NCBI GenBank assembly: GCA_022644775.1
Contig: JALCHN010000008.1
Location: 1-55,134 of the forward strand
Length of the DNA: 55,134 nt
DNA from: Eggerthellaceae bacterium
GTDB taxonomy: Bacteria; Actinomycetota; Coriobacteriia; Coriobacteriales; Eggerthellaceae
Direction of reading: 5' to 3'
A model generated the notes under the pieces. The model saw nothing but the letters and a program-made list of their open reading frames with translations. It was not told the origin of the DNA and did not search any database. Shown piece after piece: positions 42,599 to 51,073 of this stretch. Each line of letters starts with the position of its first letter. The first letter of the stretch is position 1. A program made the translations under genes and the position numbers.

Positions 42599-43291
42599 CT
42601 ATTCTTCGCGCGGGTCGATGTACTTTACCGCTTCGTCGAAGCGGCCGTACGTGCCCGAAGCGTCTTCCAGGGCCTGGTTGGCGTCGACGCCCTTCTTGAT
42701 GGCGTCCATCATGCGGCCGAAGTTCACGTACTCGTAGCCGATGATCTGGTCGTGCTCGTCGAGCGCGAGGCGCTTGATGTAGCCCTCGGTGAGCTCGAGA
42801 TAGCGCGGGCCCTTGGCCTTGGTGCCGTAGGTGGTGCCCACCATCGAGCGCGAGCCCTTGCCCAGGTCGTCGAGGCCGGCGCCCACGGGCAGGCCGCCTT
42901 CGGAAAACGCCGTCTGGGTGCGGCCGTAGACGATCTGCAGGAACAGCTCGCGCATGGCCACGTTGATCGCGTCGCATACCAGGTCGGTGTTGAGCGCTTC
43001 GAGAATGGTCTTGCCGGGAAGGATTTCGGAAGCCATGGCCGCCGAATGGGTCATGCCCGAGCAGCCCACCGTTTCGATCAGGCATTCCTGGATGATGCCG
43101 TCCTTCACGTTGAGGGACAGCTTGCAGCAGCCCTGCTGGGGCGCGCACCAGCCGATGCCGTGCGTGAGGCCGCTGATGTCCTCGATTTCCTTGGCCTTGA
43201 CCCACTTGCCCTCTTCGGGAATGGGCGCCGGGCCGTGGTATGCGCCCTGCGCGACCGGGCACATGTGCTCCACTTCAGCTGAATACAGCAT
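42599..43291 (-). CDS. NifU/IscU-like iron-sulfur scaffold-type protein
   Basis: A 230-residue protein whose first 120 residues resemble the NifU N-terminal/IscU fold: GWCAPQQGCCKLSLNVKDGI, then TVGCSGMTHSAAMASEIL and GKTILEALNTDLVCDAIN, giving the three cysteine positions used to build clusters. The C-terminal half (about 130-230) is specific to the GGGtGRT-associated type. The ATG at 43291 follows AAAGGATT. No SufBCD or cysteine desulfurase gene is near, so it may serve a specialised target rather than general cluster assembly. Confidence 0.88.
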   Translation of the reverse strand: MLYSAEVEHMCPVAQGAYHGPAPIPEEGKWVKAKEIEDISGLTHGIGWCAPQQGCCKLSLNVKDGIIQECLIETVGCSGMTHSAAMASEILPGKTILEALNTDLVCDAINVAMRELFLQIVYGRTQTAFSEGGLPVGAGLDDLGKGSRSMVGTTYGTKAKGPRYLELTEGYIKRLALDEHDQIIGYEYVNFGRMMDAIKKGVDANQALEDASGTYGRFDEAVKYIDPREE

Positions 43292-43366
43292 TGCGGAATC
43301 CTTTCGGTTCGCTACAGAAGTAGGACGCCGGGCGCACTCGTCGCTGCGCCGTGGGCGTACCTGGGC

Positions 43367-43372
43367 ATTATA
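43367..43372 (-). promoter_or_regulatory. -10 box for the nifU-like/GGGtGRT operon
   Basis: On the minus strand TATAAT lies about 75 bases before the start codon. The -35 region is GC-rich and unclear. The rest of the 330-base gap to xpaC (43292-43622) shows no gene. Confidence 0.5.
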
Positions 43373-43567
43373 AGGGAAACGGCGCTGACGGGCGCGCGCG
43401 TAGCGCCACTGGGGGCGCGTGCGGCGCGGGCGGCGGATTGGCGACGGATGCGCCGGCTGCCGCGACGGCGGCCCTGTGGCAGGCGCGAGCCGGCTGGCGA
43501 GGCGTCCCGTTGGGTGACGGGTGCTTGTCGGCTGGCGCGATGGCGGACGGGTGCGCGGGGCCTGGGA

Positions 43568-43573
43568 TAGAAT
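43568..43573 (+). promoter_or_regulatory. Candidate -10 box for xpaC
   Basis: TAGAAT lies 49 bases before the xpaC ATG, with AAAGGA as the ribosome-binding site. No -35 box was identified. Confidence 0.35.
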
Positions 43574-43622
43574 GGCGGAAAGACCGAATGCGAACGAGGC
43601 GCCCAGCGCGGAAAGGACTCCG

Positions 43623-44831
43623 ATGACATCTTCGAAATCTAGCGCCGACGACGTGCGCGAGGCGATTGAGAACGCGGTGAGCTCGTTCGATTTCAACGGC
43701 CTGCGCGATGCGGTCGAGCAGGGACTCGCCTCTGCGGGCCGCGCTGCGGGCACGGCGGTGGGCAGGGCCGCGCAGGCCGCCCAGCAGGCCGTGGCCGAAC
43801 AGAAACGGCGCGCCCTGCTGCAGGACCGGTTCGGAAACGCCGCCGGCATGAAGACGGGCGGCATCGCGGCGAGCGTTGCCGGCGGGGCGATCGCGTTGGT
43901 GTTCGGCGGCGCTACTGCGCTGTTGGGCGCAATCGCGACGGGGTTCGCGGGCGCGCTCGTGCTGGCCTGTGTGTGCGCGGGCGCTGCGGCGGGCGGCGTG
44001 GGTCTGCTCGTTTCGGGCGTGAAGCGCTCGGGGCTCGCGGATCGGTTCGGGGCCTACCAGCGCGTGATCGACCTGCGCGAACAGGCGCCCATCGCCGAAC
44101 TGGCCGGTGCGGTGGGCAAGCCCGACGCCGACGTGCGCAAGGACGTCGGCCGGCTCATCGACGCCGGGCTCTTCCGTCAGGGGCACGTGAGCGACGACGG
44201 GCAGATCGTCATGGTGACCGATGCGTCGTGGAGCCGCTACCGTACCGAGCAGGACGAGGCCCGGGCGCGCGCCGCGCGCGATAGGGCCCGCCGCGCAGCC
44301 GTTGGCGATTTGTCGCCCGAAGAGTGCGCTCTCGTTGAGAAAGGCGAGGGGTATCTGCGACAGATCCGCGACCTCAATGCGGCCATTCGCGACGCGGACC
44401 TCACGGCGACCGTCCGCCGCATCGAGCACGCGGTCGACGCGATCCTGCGCCGGGCGCGCGAGCATCCCGAAGTTGCCCGCGACCTGGGCAGCCTGCTCGA
44501 CTACTACCTGCCGCTTACCGTCAAGCTCCTTGGCGCCTACCGCGATTTGGACGCCCAGGGCGTCGAAGGCGAGACGATCGCCTCTTCCAAACGCGAGATC
44601 AAAGACACGCTCGACACGCTTTCGGACGCGTTGGAGAAGTTCCTCGATACCACCTTCCAGTCGGTGGCGTGGGACGTGCAGGCCGACGCCCAGGTCCTCC
44701 ACGCGGTGCTCGCGCAGGAGGGCCTTGTGGACGACCCCTTTGCAGGCGGCGCGGGAGCTTGCGGCTCGCGCGCGGGGGCGGCGGCTCCGAGCGCGCCGGG
44801 CGGTACGGCCCCGGGCGGCCAGAGGGGCTAG
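43623..44831 (+). CDS. XpaC-like (5-bromo-4-chloroindolyl phosphate hydrolysis) family protein
   Basis: A 402-residue protein. The first 75 residues are helical and alanine-rich, followed by a hydrophobic hairpin (GGIAASVAGGAIALVFGG ... GAIATGFAGALVLACVCAG, about 79-125), then a long cytoplasmic helical domain with LLDYYLPLTVKLLGAYRDLD near 298-317, which is characteristic of XpaC. The C-terminus is low-complexity. Function is uncertain despite the family name. It pairs with a TelA-like gene three bases downstream, the usual arrangement for these families. Confidence 0.83.
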   Translation: MTSSKSSADDVREAIENAVSSFDFNGLRDAVEQGLASAGRAAGTAVGRAAQAAQQAVAEQKRRALLQDRFGNAAGMKTGGIAASVAGGAIALVFGGATALLGAIATGFAGALVLACVCAGAAAGGVGLLVSGVKRSGLADRFGAYQRVIDLREQAPIAELAGAVGKPDADVRKDVGRLIDAGLFRQGHVSDDGQIVMVTDASWSRYRTEQDEARARAARDRARRAAVGDLSPEECALVEKGEGYLRQIRDLNAAIRDADLTATVRRIEHAVDAILRRAREHPEVARDLGSLLDYYLPLTVKLLGAYRDLDAQGVEGETIASSKREIKDTLDTLSDALEKFLDTTFQSVAWDVQADAQVLHAVLAQEGLVDDPFAGGAGACGSRAGAAAPSAPGGTAPGGQRG

Positions 44832-44834
44832 GCC

Positions 44835-45758
44835 GTGGAAGAGACACACGCGCAGGCGAGCGCGGCGTTTTCGGAAGAAGAGCGGCGCATGGTCGCCGCA
44901 TACGCGGGGCAGATCGACCTGGCCGATGCGGGGCTCGTCCTGCGCTACGGGGCGGGCGCCCAGCGCCAGGTGGCCCAGTGTGCCTCGCGGGCGCTTGCGG
45001 TTGCTCAACACAGCACACTCGACGATGCCGTGCGCCTCGTGGCCGAAGCGACCGACGAGCTGCGGGCCTTTTCCGCGGGCGGGCGCGGCCCCTTCGCGCG
45101 TCTGCGCGGGCGGGCGCAGCGGCCGGCCGCCCTGCGCAAGCGCTGCGTGGCCATGGCGGCCCGCGTCGACGACATCGCCGCCGCGCTGCGCACCGTGCAG
45201 CGCGCGCTCATGAAGGACGCGGCCCTGCTCGACCAGATGCATGCGGCCAACGATGGATACGTCCGCGAACTCGAGCTCTACCTGGCCGCCGGCAGGCAGG
45301 CGCTCGCGGCGGCGCCGGCCGAGGGCGGCGCGCGGCAGGCGGGCGACCGTGTGGACGCTGGGCGCGAGCGCTTCGAGAAGAAGCTCCACGACCTCGACCT
45401 TTCCCGCATGGTGGCCCTGCAGACGGGCCCGCAGATTCGCCTGCTCCAGCGCGCCCAACAGACCATGGTCGACAAGATCCAGACCACGTTGGTGACCACG
45501 ATTCCCCTGTGGAAGAACCAGGCGGCGATCGCCCTGGGGCTGGCCGACGCCCAGGCGGCCCGCGCGGCCCAGGAGACCTTCGAAGCGGCTTCCGACGAAG
45601 CACTCGTCGCCCACGCCGAGGACCTGCGCCGCGAGGCGGCCTCGCTCGCCGACGCCCTCGCCGACGTCGCCCGCGCCCAGAGCGAAGAGCGCGGCCGTAT
45701 GGACCGGGCCCAGGCCGAAATCGAGCGCCTGCAGCTCCCGGCGGCGCCCACGGCCTAG
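44835..45758 (+). CDS. TelA-like toxic-anion-resistance family protein
   Basis: A 307-residue, almost fully helical cytoplasmic protein. The core LQTGPQIRLLQRAQQTMVDK, then IQTTLVTTIPLWKNQAAIAL near 200-235 is the hallmark of the TelA/KlaA family. It is shorter than the 350-400 residues common in the family, mainly at the N-terminus. The family is named for tellurite resistance but is often chromosomal and of unknown role. It begins with GTG at 44835 behind AGAGGGG and forms an operon with the XpaC-like gene. Confidence 0.85.
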   Translation: MEETHAQASAAFSEEERRMVAAYAGQIDLADAGLVLRYGAGAQRQVAQCASRALAVAQHSTLDDAVRLVAEATDELRAFSAGGRGPFARLRGRAQRPAALRKRCVAMAARVDDIAAALRTVQRALMKDAALLDQMHAANDGYVRELELYLAAGRQALAAAPAEGGARQAGDRVDAGRERFEKKLHDLDLSRMVALQTGPQIRLLQRAQQTMVDKIQTTLVTTIPLWKNQAAIALGLADAQAARAAQETFEAASDEALVAHAEDLRREAASLADALADVARAQSEERGRMDRAQAEIERLQLPAAPTA

Positions 45759-45892
45759 CTACAGGGCACGTCAGCCCCGCGCCCAGACGCGCGGCGATTT
45801 TCAACGACTCCTCCGCTTGCGTTGCATTTCCCCTCAAAACCGTAACAGATGCGCGCTATGGTGGAGGGCCGTATACCGAGGAGGAACCCCAT

Positions 45893-46945
45893 ATGGCACA
45901 AGCATCTGAATCGACCGCTTCCGCCGAAGCCGCCGCCCCAGCCGACTCGAAGGCGTCGCGCTGGGCTGACAAGCGCTTCCTGCTGCACGCGCTGCGCACC
46001 ACCGTGCGTGCGATCGTGCTGCTCCTGTTCACGGTGGACTGCGTCCGTCTGGCCCTGCTCTACCTCTGGGTGCAGGGCTCCGTCGACGTGAACTTCGGCC
46101 GTCCCCAGCTTTCCGCGGGCTTGTCGCCCCTGTCGGGCCTGTTCGACCTGTGGACCTGGGTGAAAACGGGCCAGGTCGACCCGGCTCTGCCTGCGTCGAT
46201 GGTGATCGTCGTCATCGGTCTGCTCATGTCGATCTTCGCCAAGCGGTCCTTCTGCAGCTGGATGTGCCCGGTGGGCACCCTCTTCGACGCGATGGGCGTC
46301 GTGGGCCGCCGCATCTTCCCGGGCGTGCACGTGAGCCCCAAGGTGCAGCGCGTCATCCACGCTCCCAAGTTCGTGCTGGGCCTGTTCGTGATCGGCTTCG
46401 TGCTCTTCCTGGTGCCCACGTCCACGATCCTCATGGCTTGGAACGCCCCCTACTGGCGCGTGTCCGACATGGCCGTGCTCAAGCTCTTCATCCAACCGGG
46501 CGTTCCCATCGCGGTGGTGGGCCTGGTGGTGCTGGGCCTCAGCCTGCTTCTGGGCCGCAACTACTGGTGCCACGGCCTGTGCCCCCTGGGCGGCATCTAC
46601 GGCATCGCGTCGAAGGCGTCGCCCCTCGTGGTGGCGCGCGACCCCAAGGCCTGCATCAACTGCAAGGCCTGCTCGAAAGCCTGCGGCGCCCACATCGCCG
46701 TCGCCGAATCCACCCGCCCCATCCGCACGGGCGACTGCACGGGTTGCATGGAATGCGTGGCGGCCTGCCCGGCCGAAGGCGCCCTGCAGCTTCACTTCTT
46801 CAAGAAGCCGGTGCCCCTGTGGACGGTGCCGTGTGCTGTTCTGGTAATTTGGATCGCTGTCTGGGTCGCCGCGGTCCTGCTGGGGGTATGGTATGGCACC
46901 GTAACTCCCGAACAGATCATCATGGGTATGCGTACCCTGGGCTAG
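45893..46945 (+). CDS. Membrane-bound polyferredoxin (NapH/YccM-like)
   Basis: A 350-residue integral membrane iron-sulfur protein. Five hydrophobic stretches are visible (about 33-58, 100-118, 160-180, 200-222, 305-330). Two membrane-side cysteine motifs, CSWMCPVGTLFD and CHGLCPLGGIYG, precede a ferredoxin pair CINCKACSKACGAHI and CTGCMECVAACPAEGA near 255-300. NapH-like proteins take electrons from quinol and hand them to soluble redox proteins. Downstream genes include a molybdoenzyme and small ferredoxins, so this may be the quinol-facing entry point. GAGGAGGAA precedes the ATG. Confidence 0.88.
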   Translation: MAQASESTASAEAAAPADSKASRWADKRFLLHALRTTVRAIVLLLFTVDCVRLALLYLWVQGSVDVNFGRPQLSAGLSPLSGLFDLWTWVKTGQVDPALPASMVIVVIGLLMSIFAKRSFCSWMCPVGTLFDAMGVVGRRIFPGVHVSPKVQRVIHAPKFVLGLFVIGFVLFLVPTSTILMAWNAPYWRVSDMAVLKLFIQPGVPIAVVGLVVLGLSLLLGRNYWCHGLCPLGGIYGIASKASPLVVARDPKACINCKACSKACGAHIAVAESTRPIRTGDCTGCMECVAACPAEGALQLHFFKKPVPLWTVPCAVLVIWIAVWVAAVLLGVWYGTVTPEQIIMGMRTLG

Positions 46946-46984
46946 GCAGCCGTGCGCGGCGCCGCCCGCGACGAAAGGACGCTC

Positions 46985-47410
46985 ATGTACGGTTTGAAGA
47001 CCGAAAGCTGCTTCGACAGCGCCCATTTTCTTTCCGAATACAACGGCAAGTGCGAAAACCTCCACGGCCATCGCTGGCGCGTCGTGGCGTATCTGGAGCA
47101 GGAAACCCTGCGCACCGAAGGCGACATGAAGGACATGGTCGTCGACTTCGGTCCCTTCAAGGCCGCCGTGCGCGGGCTCACCGAAGCCTTCGACCATGCC
47201 TTCCTGGTGGAAGAGGGATCGCTCATGCCCGAAACGATCGACTGCCTGCAGCGCGAGGGCTTCAAGCTCATCATGCTGCCCTTCCGCACCACGGCCGAAA
47301 ACCTGGCCGCGTATTTCTTCAACCAGCTGGCCGCCAAGGGCTTCCCAGTCTCGCAGGTCGACGTGTACGAAACCCCCAACAACTGCGCGATGTACCGCGC
47401 CGATAGGTAG
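46985..47410 (+). CDS. queD: 6-carboxytetrahydropterin synthase/6-pyruvoyltetrahydropterin synthase family
   Basis: A 141-residue T-fold enzyme. Zinc-binding histidines are in CFDSAHFL and NLHGHRW, and the catalytic Cys is in GKCENLHGH. VVDFGPFKAAV and a histidine in AFDHAFLV complete the active site, and VYETPNNCAMY near the C-terminus fits pterin binding. QueD makes the 6-carboxy-tetrahydropterin precursor of queuosine. No other queuosine genes are here, so a general PTPS-family call is safest. GAAAGGA precedes the ATG. Confidence 0.88.
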   Translation: MYGLKTESCFDSAHFLSEYNGKCENLHGHRWRVVAYLEQETLRTEGDMKDMVVDFGPFKAAVRGLTEAFDHAFLVEEGSLMPETIDCLQREGFKLIMLPFRTTAENLAAYFFNQLAAKGFPVSQVDVYETPNNCAMYRADR

Positions 47411-47416
47411 GTACTC

Positions 47417-47863
47417 ATGAGAGTCCAGGTGTATACCGACGGCGGCTGCCGCGGCAACCAGGCCCGCACCAATGTTGGCGCGTGGGCGTGCTATCTGGTA
47501 TACGGCCAGCATACGCGCGAGCACTACGGGGCCGAACGCAACACCACCAACAACAAAATGGAGCTCATGGGCGCCATTATGGGGCTGCGTTCAGTAAAGA
47601 ACAAAAACGTGGGCGTCGACCTCTACACCGACAGCGCATACGTGTACAACGGCATCAACCAGTGGGTCTACGGCTGGCTCAAGCGCGGCTGGGTCAACTC
47701 GAAGAAGGAGCCGGTGGCCAACAAGGAGCTGTGGCTGGCGCTGCTCGAAGAGAAGAAGAAGTTCTCCGACCTCACGATCAACAAGGTGAAGGGCCATGCC
47801 ACCAACGAAGGCAACAATCGGGCCGACTTCCTGGTGAACAAGGCCATGGACGAGCTCAAGTAA
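47417..47863 (+). CDS. rnhA: Ribonuclease HI
   Basis: A 148-residue RNase H that cuts RNA in RNA-DNA hybrids. The four acidic catalytic positions are visible: VYTDGGCRGN (first Asp), NNKMELMGAI (Glu), LYTDSAYVYNGI (Asp) and HATNEGNNRADFLV (last Asp, with the conserved His). The basic handle region (WLKRGWVNSKKEPVANKELW) is present. It begins six bases after queD and 17 bases before the molybdoenzyme gene, so it is probably co-transcribed. Confidence 0.95.
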   Translation: MRVQVYTDGGCRGNQARTNVGAWACYLVYGQHTREHYGAERNTTNNKMELMGAIMGLRSVKNKNVGVDLYTDSAYVYNGINQWVYGWLKRGWVNSKKEPVANKELWLALLEEKKKFSDLTINKVKGHATNEGNNRADFLVNKAMDELK

Positions 47864-47880
47864 GCGAAGGGGCTTTTCGA

Positions 47881-50472
47881 ATGTCGAGCGAGTACCGACG
47901 GGTGCGCACGCACTGCCATGTGGACTGCGGGGCCGCCTGCGCGCTCGAATTCGTGATGCGGGGCGATACCATCGTCCGTGTGGAAACCGATGCGACGCCC
48001 GGCGATTTCCAGGCCCGGGCCTGCGTGCGGGGCCGGGCAATCGACCAGTGGCTCGACGCTCCCGACCGGGTGAATTGGCCCCTGCGCCGCGTGCCCGGCA
48101 CCAAGCGCGGGGAAGGGGCCTACGAGCGCATCTCCTGGGACGAGGCGCTCGACCTGTACGCGCGGGAATTCACCCGCATCCGCGCGGCGCACGGCAACGA
48201 AGCTATCTTCGTGCAGCAGTGCTCGTCGCCCTCGCAGAGCGCGATACGCCACCTGCCCCTCATCCGCCTGTTCAACCTGGCGGGCGGCTGCCTGCTCTCC
48301 TACGGCAACTATTCCAACATGGGGCTTTTCAAGGGGGGCCTGCGCTACACCTACGGGGGCAACTGGGCCGTGCGGTCCTTCCGCAGCTTGCAGGAAGGGC
48401 AGCTCGTCGTCCTCTTCGGCAACGCGGTTGCCGATACGCGTATGGCGGGCGATGGGTCGGTGAAGGACCTCATCGACGCCATCGCCGAAAAGCACGTAAA
48501 GGTCATCTGCATCGACCCGCGCATGAGCCGCCTGTGCGCCAACGGGCGCGCGGAATGGGTGCCGGTGAATCCCGGTACCGATGCGGCCCTCGTGGCGGGC
48601 ATTGCGCACGAGTTACTCGCCGCCGGCCTGGCCGACCGCCGTTTCCTGGACGCGTATTGCGCGGGCTTCAGCGAGGATACGCTGCCCGAGGGCGCGGCTC
48701 CCGGCTCGTCCTACGAAGCCTATATCGCGGGGGAGGGGCCCGATGGCATCGAGAAGACGCCCGCCTGGGCGGCCTCGATCACGGGCGTGCCGACCGAAAA
48801 GATCGTCGAGCTCGCCCATAGCATCGGCGAGGCCAAGCCCTGTTACATCGGCCAGGGGTACGGGCCCCAGCGCCGCGTGAACGGGGAAGCGGCTGCACGT
48901 TCGGTGCTCTTGCTCGCCCAGATGGTGGGCCAGGTGGGCGCGCCGGGCACCAACAACGGGTCGCGCGAGGCCGCCTCGCCGATCGAGATGCCGGGCATGC
49001 CGGTGGGCAACAATCCTATACGCGTATCGTTCCCAGCGTTTTCCTGGGTGCAGGCCATCGAAGACGGGCCCGCGCTCGATCGCCTGCATAACGGCGTGCG
49101 CAACGCCGACCGCTTGTCTGCGAGCGTGAAGATGATGGTCTCCTACGGCAACGACCTCATGGCTTCCCAGCACGGCGACCTCAACCATACGGCGCACGTC
49201 CTGCGCGACGAATCCCTGTGCGAGTTCATCGTCTGCCATGAAGTGGTCATGACGCCTTCTGCGCGTTATGCCGATCTGATCCTGCCCGACCTGACGCCCC
49301 AGGAAACCCATAGCCTCACGGCGACGGGGGAGAACTGCCGGTCTTGCGGGCTTGTGTTCGGCTCGCCCATTCGTCGGCCTCAGTTCGAGCGTCGCGACCT
49401 CTACGACGTGTGCGCCGACCTTGCCCGCCGCTTGGGCGTGGAAGAGGCCTTCACGGAGGGACGCACGCGCCGCGACTGGCTTGAATACGTGTATAGGAAA
49501 TTCTGTGGCGAGATGGCGGGCGCACCTGGCTTCGAGCAAATGCCCACCTACGACGAAGGCGAGCGCATCGGCTTTTGGAAGACCGCGACGCCTGCGGAGG
49601 CCGCCTCTGAGGATTTCCTTGACGACCCTGCCGCCCATCCGCTCCCTACGCGTACGGGCAAGATTCAGGTCTATGCGCCTGAAATCGCCGAACGCATCCA
49701 GGAAAACCCTGCTCTCGCATCGACCGTTTCGCCGTTGCCTATCTACATACAGGAATACGGCGAACGCGATGATGCTGCACCGGGCACCTTCGATGTGTTC
49801 GCCTTCCATACCTCGGCGCGCACCCATTCCACCTTCGGCAACGTACCCGTCCTGCGCGACGTGGCGCCCGATGCCCTGTGGATCAACGCGGAAGACGCGC
49901 GTGCGCGGGGCATCGGCGAAGGCGATATGGTGCGTGTCGTCAACGAGCGGGGGAGCGTGGTGATCCCCGCTCATCCCACGGCGCTCATCTGCCGCGGTTC
50001 GGTTGCGATGCAGGAGGGTGCCTGGCCCGACCTGGCGGTCGACCGCGACGGGCGGGGGACGATCAACGACCTCACGAGCTTCGCCGAAGCGCCTCTTTCG
50101 CACGGCAACGCCCAGCATTCGGCCCGCGCCTGCGTCGAGCTCGTTGCGCATGCCGCCCTAAACGCCGCCTCCCCGGCACCCACTGGCGGTCGCGGCTCGC
50201 GTGCGGTCGTGTGCGAGCCGGTGCGCTGCACGGGGTGCGCGGCCTGCACGGTCGCCTGCGCCGACGCCCACCATTGCGCAGCGGATGAGGCCCGCATCAA
50301 AGTGGTTGCGCGCGAATCGACGCGCGCCGGGGAGCCGGGTCTTGCCCTGGTCGCCGTGGCGCGGCCCGGCTGCGACCGGTGCGCTTCGGTCGTGCCCGCT
50401 GCGGCCGGCCCCCTCTGCGTGGCCGCCTGTCCCACGCGCGCCCTGCGCGTTCCCTCAATGGAAAGAAGGTAG
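47881..50472 (+). CDS. DMSO-reductase-family molybdoenzyme fused to a DmsB-like ferredoxin domain, cytoplasmic
   Basis: An 863-residue protein. The N-terminal [4Fe-4S] site is C-x3-C-x3-C-x27-C at Cys 12, 16, 20 and 48 (CHVDCGAAC ... RACVRGR), as in DmsA. The molybdenum ligand is probably Ser 145 in YGNYSNMG. The bis-guanine-dinucleotide domains follow, ending near residue 755. The last 95 residues are a ferredoxin-like domain, CTGCAACTVAC, then CDRCASVV and CVAACPTRAL, as in DmsB, fused in one chain. There is no twin-arginine signal: the Fe-S site starts 12 residues in. So, unlike exported DmsABC, this should act in the cytoplasm. The substrate is unknown. No DmsC anchor or chaperone gene is beside it. 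A dicluster ferredoxin gene follows at two bases. Confidence 0.9.
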   Translation: MSSEYRRVRTHCHVDCGAACALEFVMRGDTIVRVETDATPGDFQARACVRGRAIDQWLDAPDRVNWPLRRVPGTKRGEGAYERISWDEALDLYAREFTRIRAAHGNEAIFVQQCSSPSQSAIRHLPLIRLFNLAGGCLLSYGNYSNMGLFKGGLRYTYGGNWAVRSFRSLQEGQLVVLFGNAVADTRMAGDGSVKDLIDAIAEKHVKVICIDPRMSRLCANGRAEWVPVNPGTDAALVAGIAHELLAAGLADRRFLDAYCAGFSEDTLPEGAAPGSSYEAYIAGEGPDGIEKTPAWAASITGVPTEKIVELAHSIGEAKPCYIGQGYGPQRRVNGEAAARSVLLLAQMVGQVGAPGTNNGSREAASPIEMPGMPVGNNPIRVSFPAFSWVQAIEDGPALDRLHNGVRNADRLSASVKMMVSYGNDLMASQHGDLNHTAHVLRDESLCEFIVCHEVVMTPSARYADLILPDLTPQETHSLTATGENCRSCGLVFGSPIRRPQFERRDLYDVCADLARRLGVEEAFTEGRTRRDWLEYVYRKFCGEMAGAPGFEQMPTYDEGERIGFWKTATPAEAASEDFLDDPAAHPLPTRTGKIQVYAPEIAERIQENPALASTVSPLPIYIQEYGERDDAAPGTFDVFAFHTSARTHSTFGNVPVLRDVAPDALWINAEDARARGIGEGDMVRVVNERGSVVIPAHPTALICRGSVAMQEGAWPDLAVDRDGRGTINDLTSFAEAPLSHGNAQHSARACVELVAHAALNAASPAPTGGRGSRAVVCEPVRCTGCAACTVACADAHHCAADEARIKVVARESTRAGEPGLALVAVARPGCDRCASVVPAAAGPLCVAACPTRALRVPSMERR

Positions 50473-50474
50473 CG

Positions 50475-50789
50475 ATGCGCGCTCGCCTCGAAGAGGATGC
50501 CGCCCGCGCCGGCGCGGGCACGGTGCTCTGCCGCAACTGCCGGTTCTGCACCACGGTCTGTCCGGTGGGCGTGCGCATCCCCGACGTGATGACGATGATC
50601 AACCTTTCCGTCGCCGCGGGTTCCGACGACGTGCGGTCGGGCGACCTGTTGCGCCGTGCCTATGAGGCGCGCACCGCCGGCGGTCCCGCTTCGGCCTGCG
50701 TGGGCTGCCACGCCTGCGACGGACGCTGCCCCCAGGGCATCCCCATCATCTGGCAGATGGCCCGCGCGACCCTGCTCTTCGAGCGCTAG
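50475..50789 (+). CDS. Small dicluster 4Fe-4S protein, likely partner of the molybdoenzyme
   Basis: A 104-residue soluble ferredoxin-like protein with two well-separated clusters: CRNCRFCTTVCPVGVRIPDV near 19-38 and CVGCHACDGRCPQGIPI near 77-93. The spacing resembles HdrC-type and GlpC-type redox subunits more than bacterial ferredoxins. It begins two bases after the molybdoenzyme stop, so translation is coupled and electron delivery to that enzyme is the likely role. GAAAGAAGG lies before the ATG. Confidence 0.85.
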   Translation: MRARLEEDAARAGAGTVLCRNCRFCTTVCPVGVRIPDVMTMINLSVAAGSDDVRSGDLLRRAYEARTAGGPASACVGCHACDGRCPQGIPIIWQMARATLLFER

Positions 50790-51015
50790 CGGCGAGCAGG
50801 CAGCTTGCCCCCCCTTGCCGGCGCGCATGCGTTCGACACGCCCGCTCGTCCCTTCCTTCCTGCGTACGGCACGCTCTCGCGCATACGCGGCGCAGCGCCC
50901 ACATGCGCGCTGCGCTTTGCCGCCGTGCTCCTGCGAGCGGCTCGACGCTCGCTCGCGATTGCCTCATTCCGTGCTCGCCCCGGCCCGTTTCCGCCGCACG
51001 CGCCCTCGCCTTCGG

Positions 51016-51021
51016 TATAAT
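51016..51021 (+). promoter_or_regulatory. -10 box of the NSS transporter gene
   Basis: A perfect TATAAT, 53 bases before the GTG start. No -35 box is clear. The stretch 50790-51015 is GC-rich and shows no gene. Confidence 0.5.
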
Positions 51022-51073
51022 TGCGACCGTTGTGCAATCAATACTGTCTCCTCGACAGCTATCGGCAAGGAAC

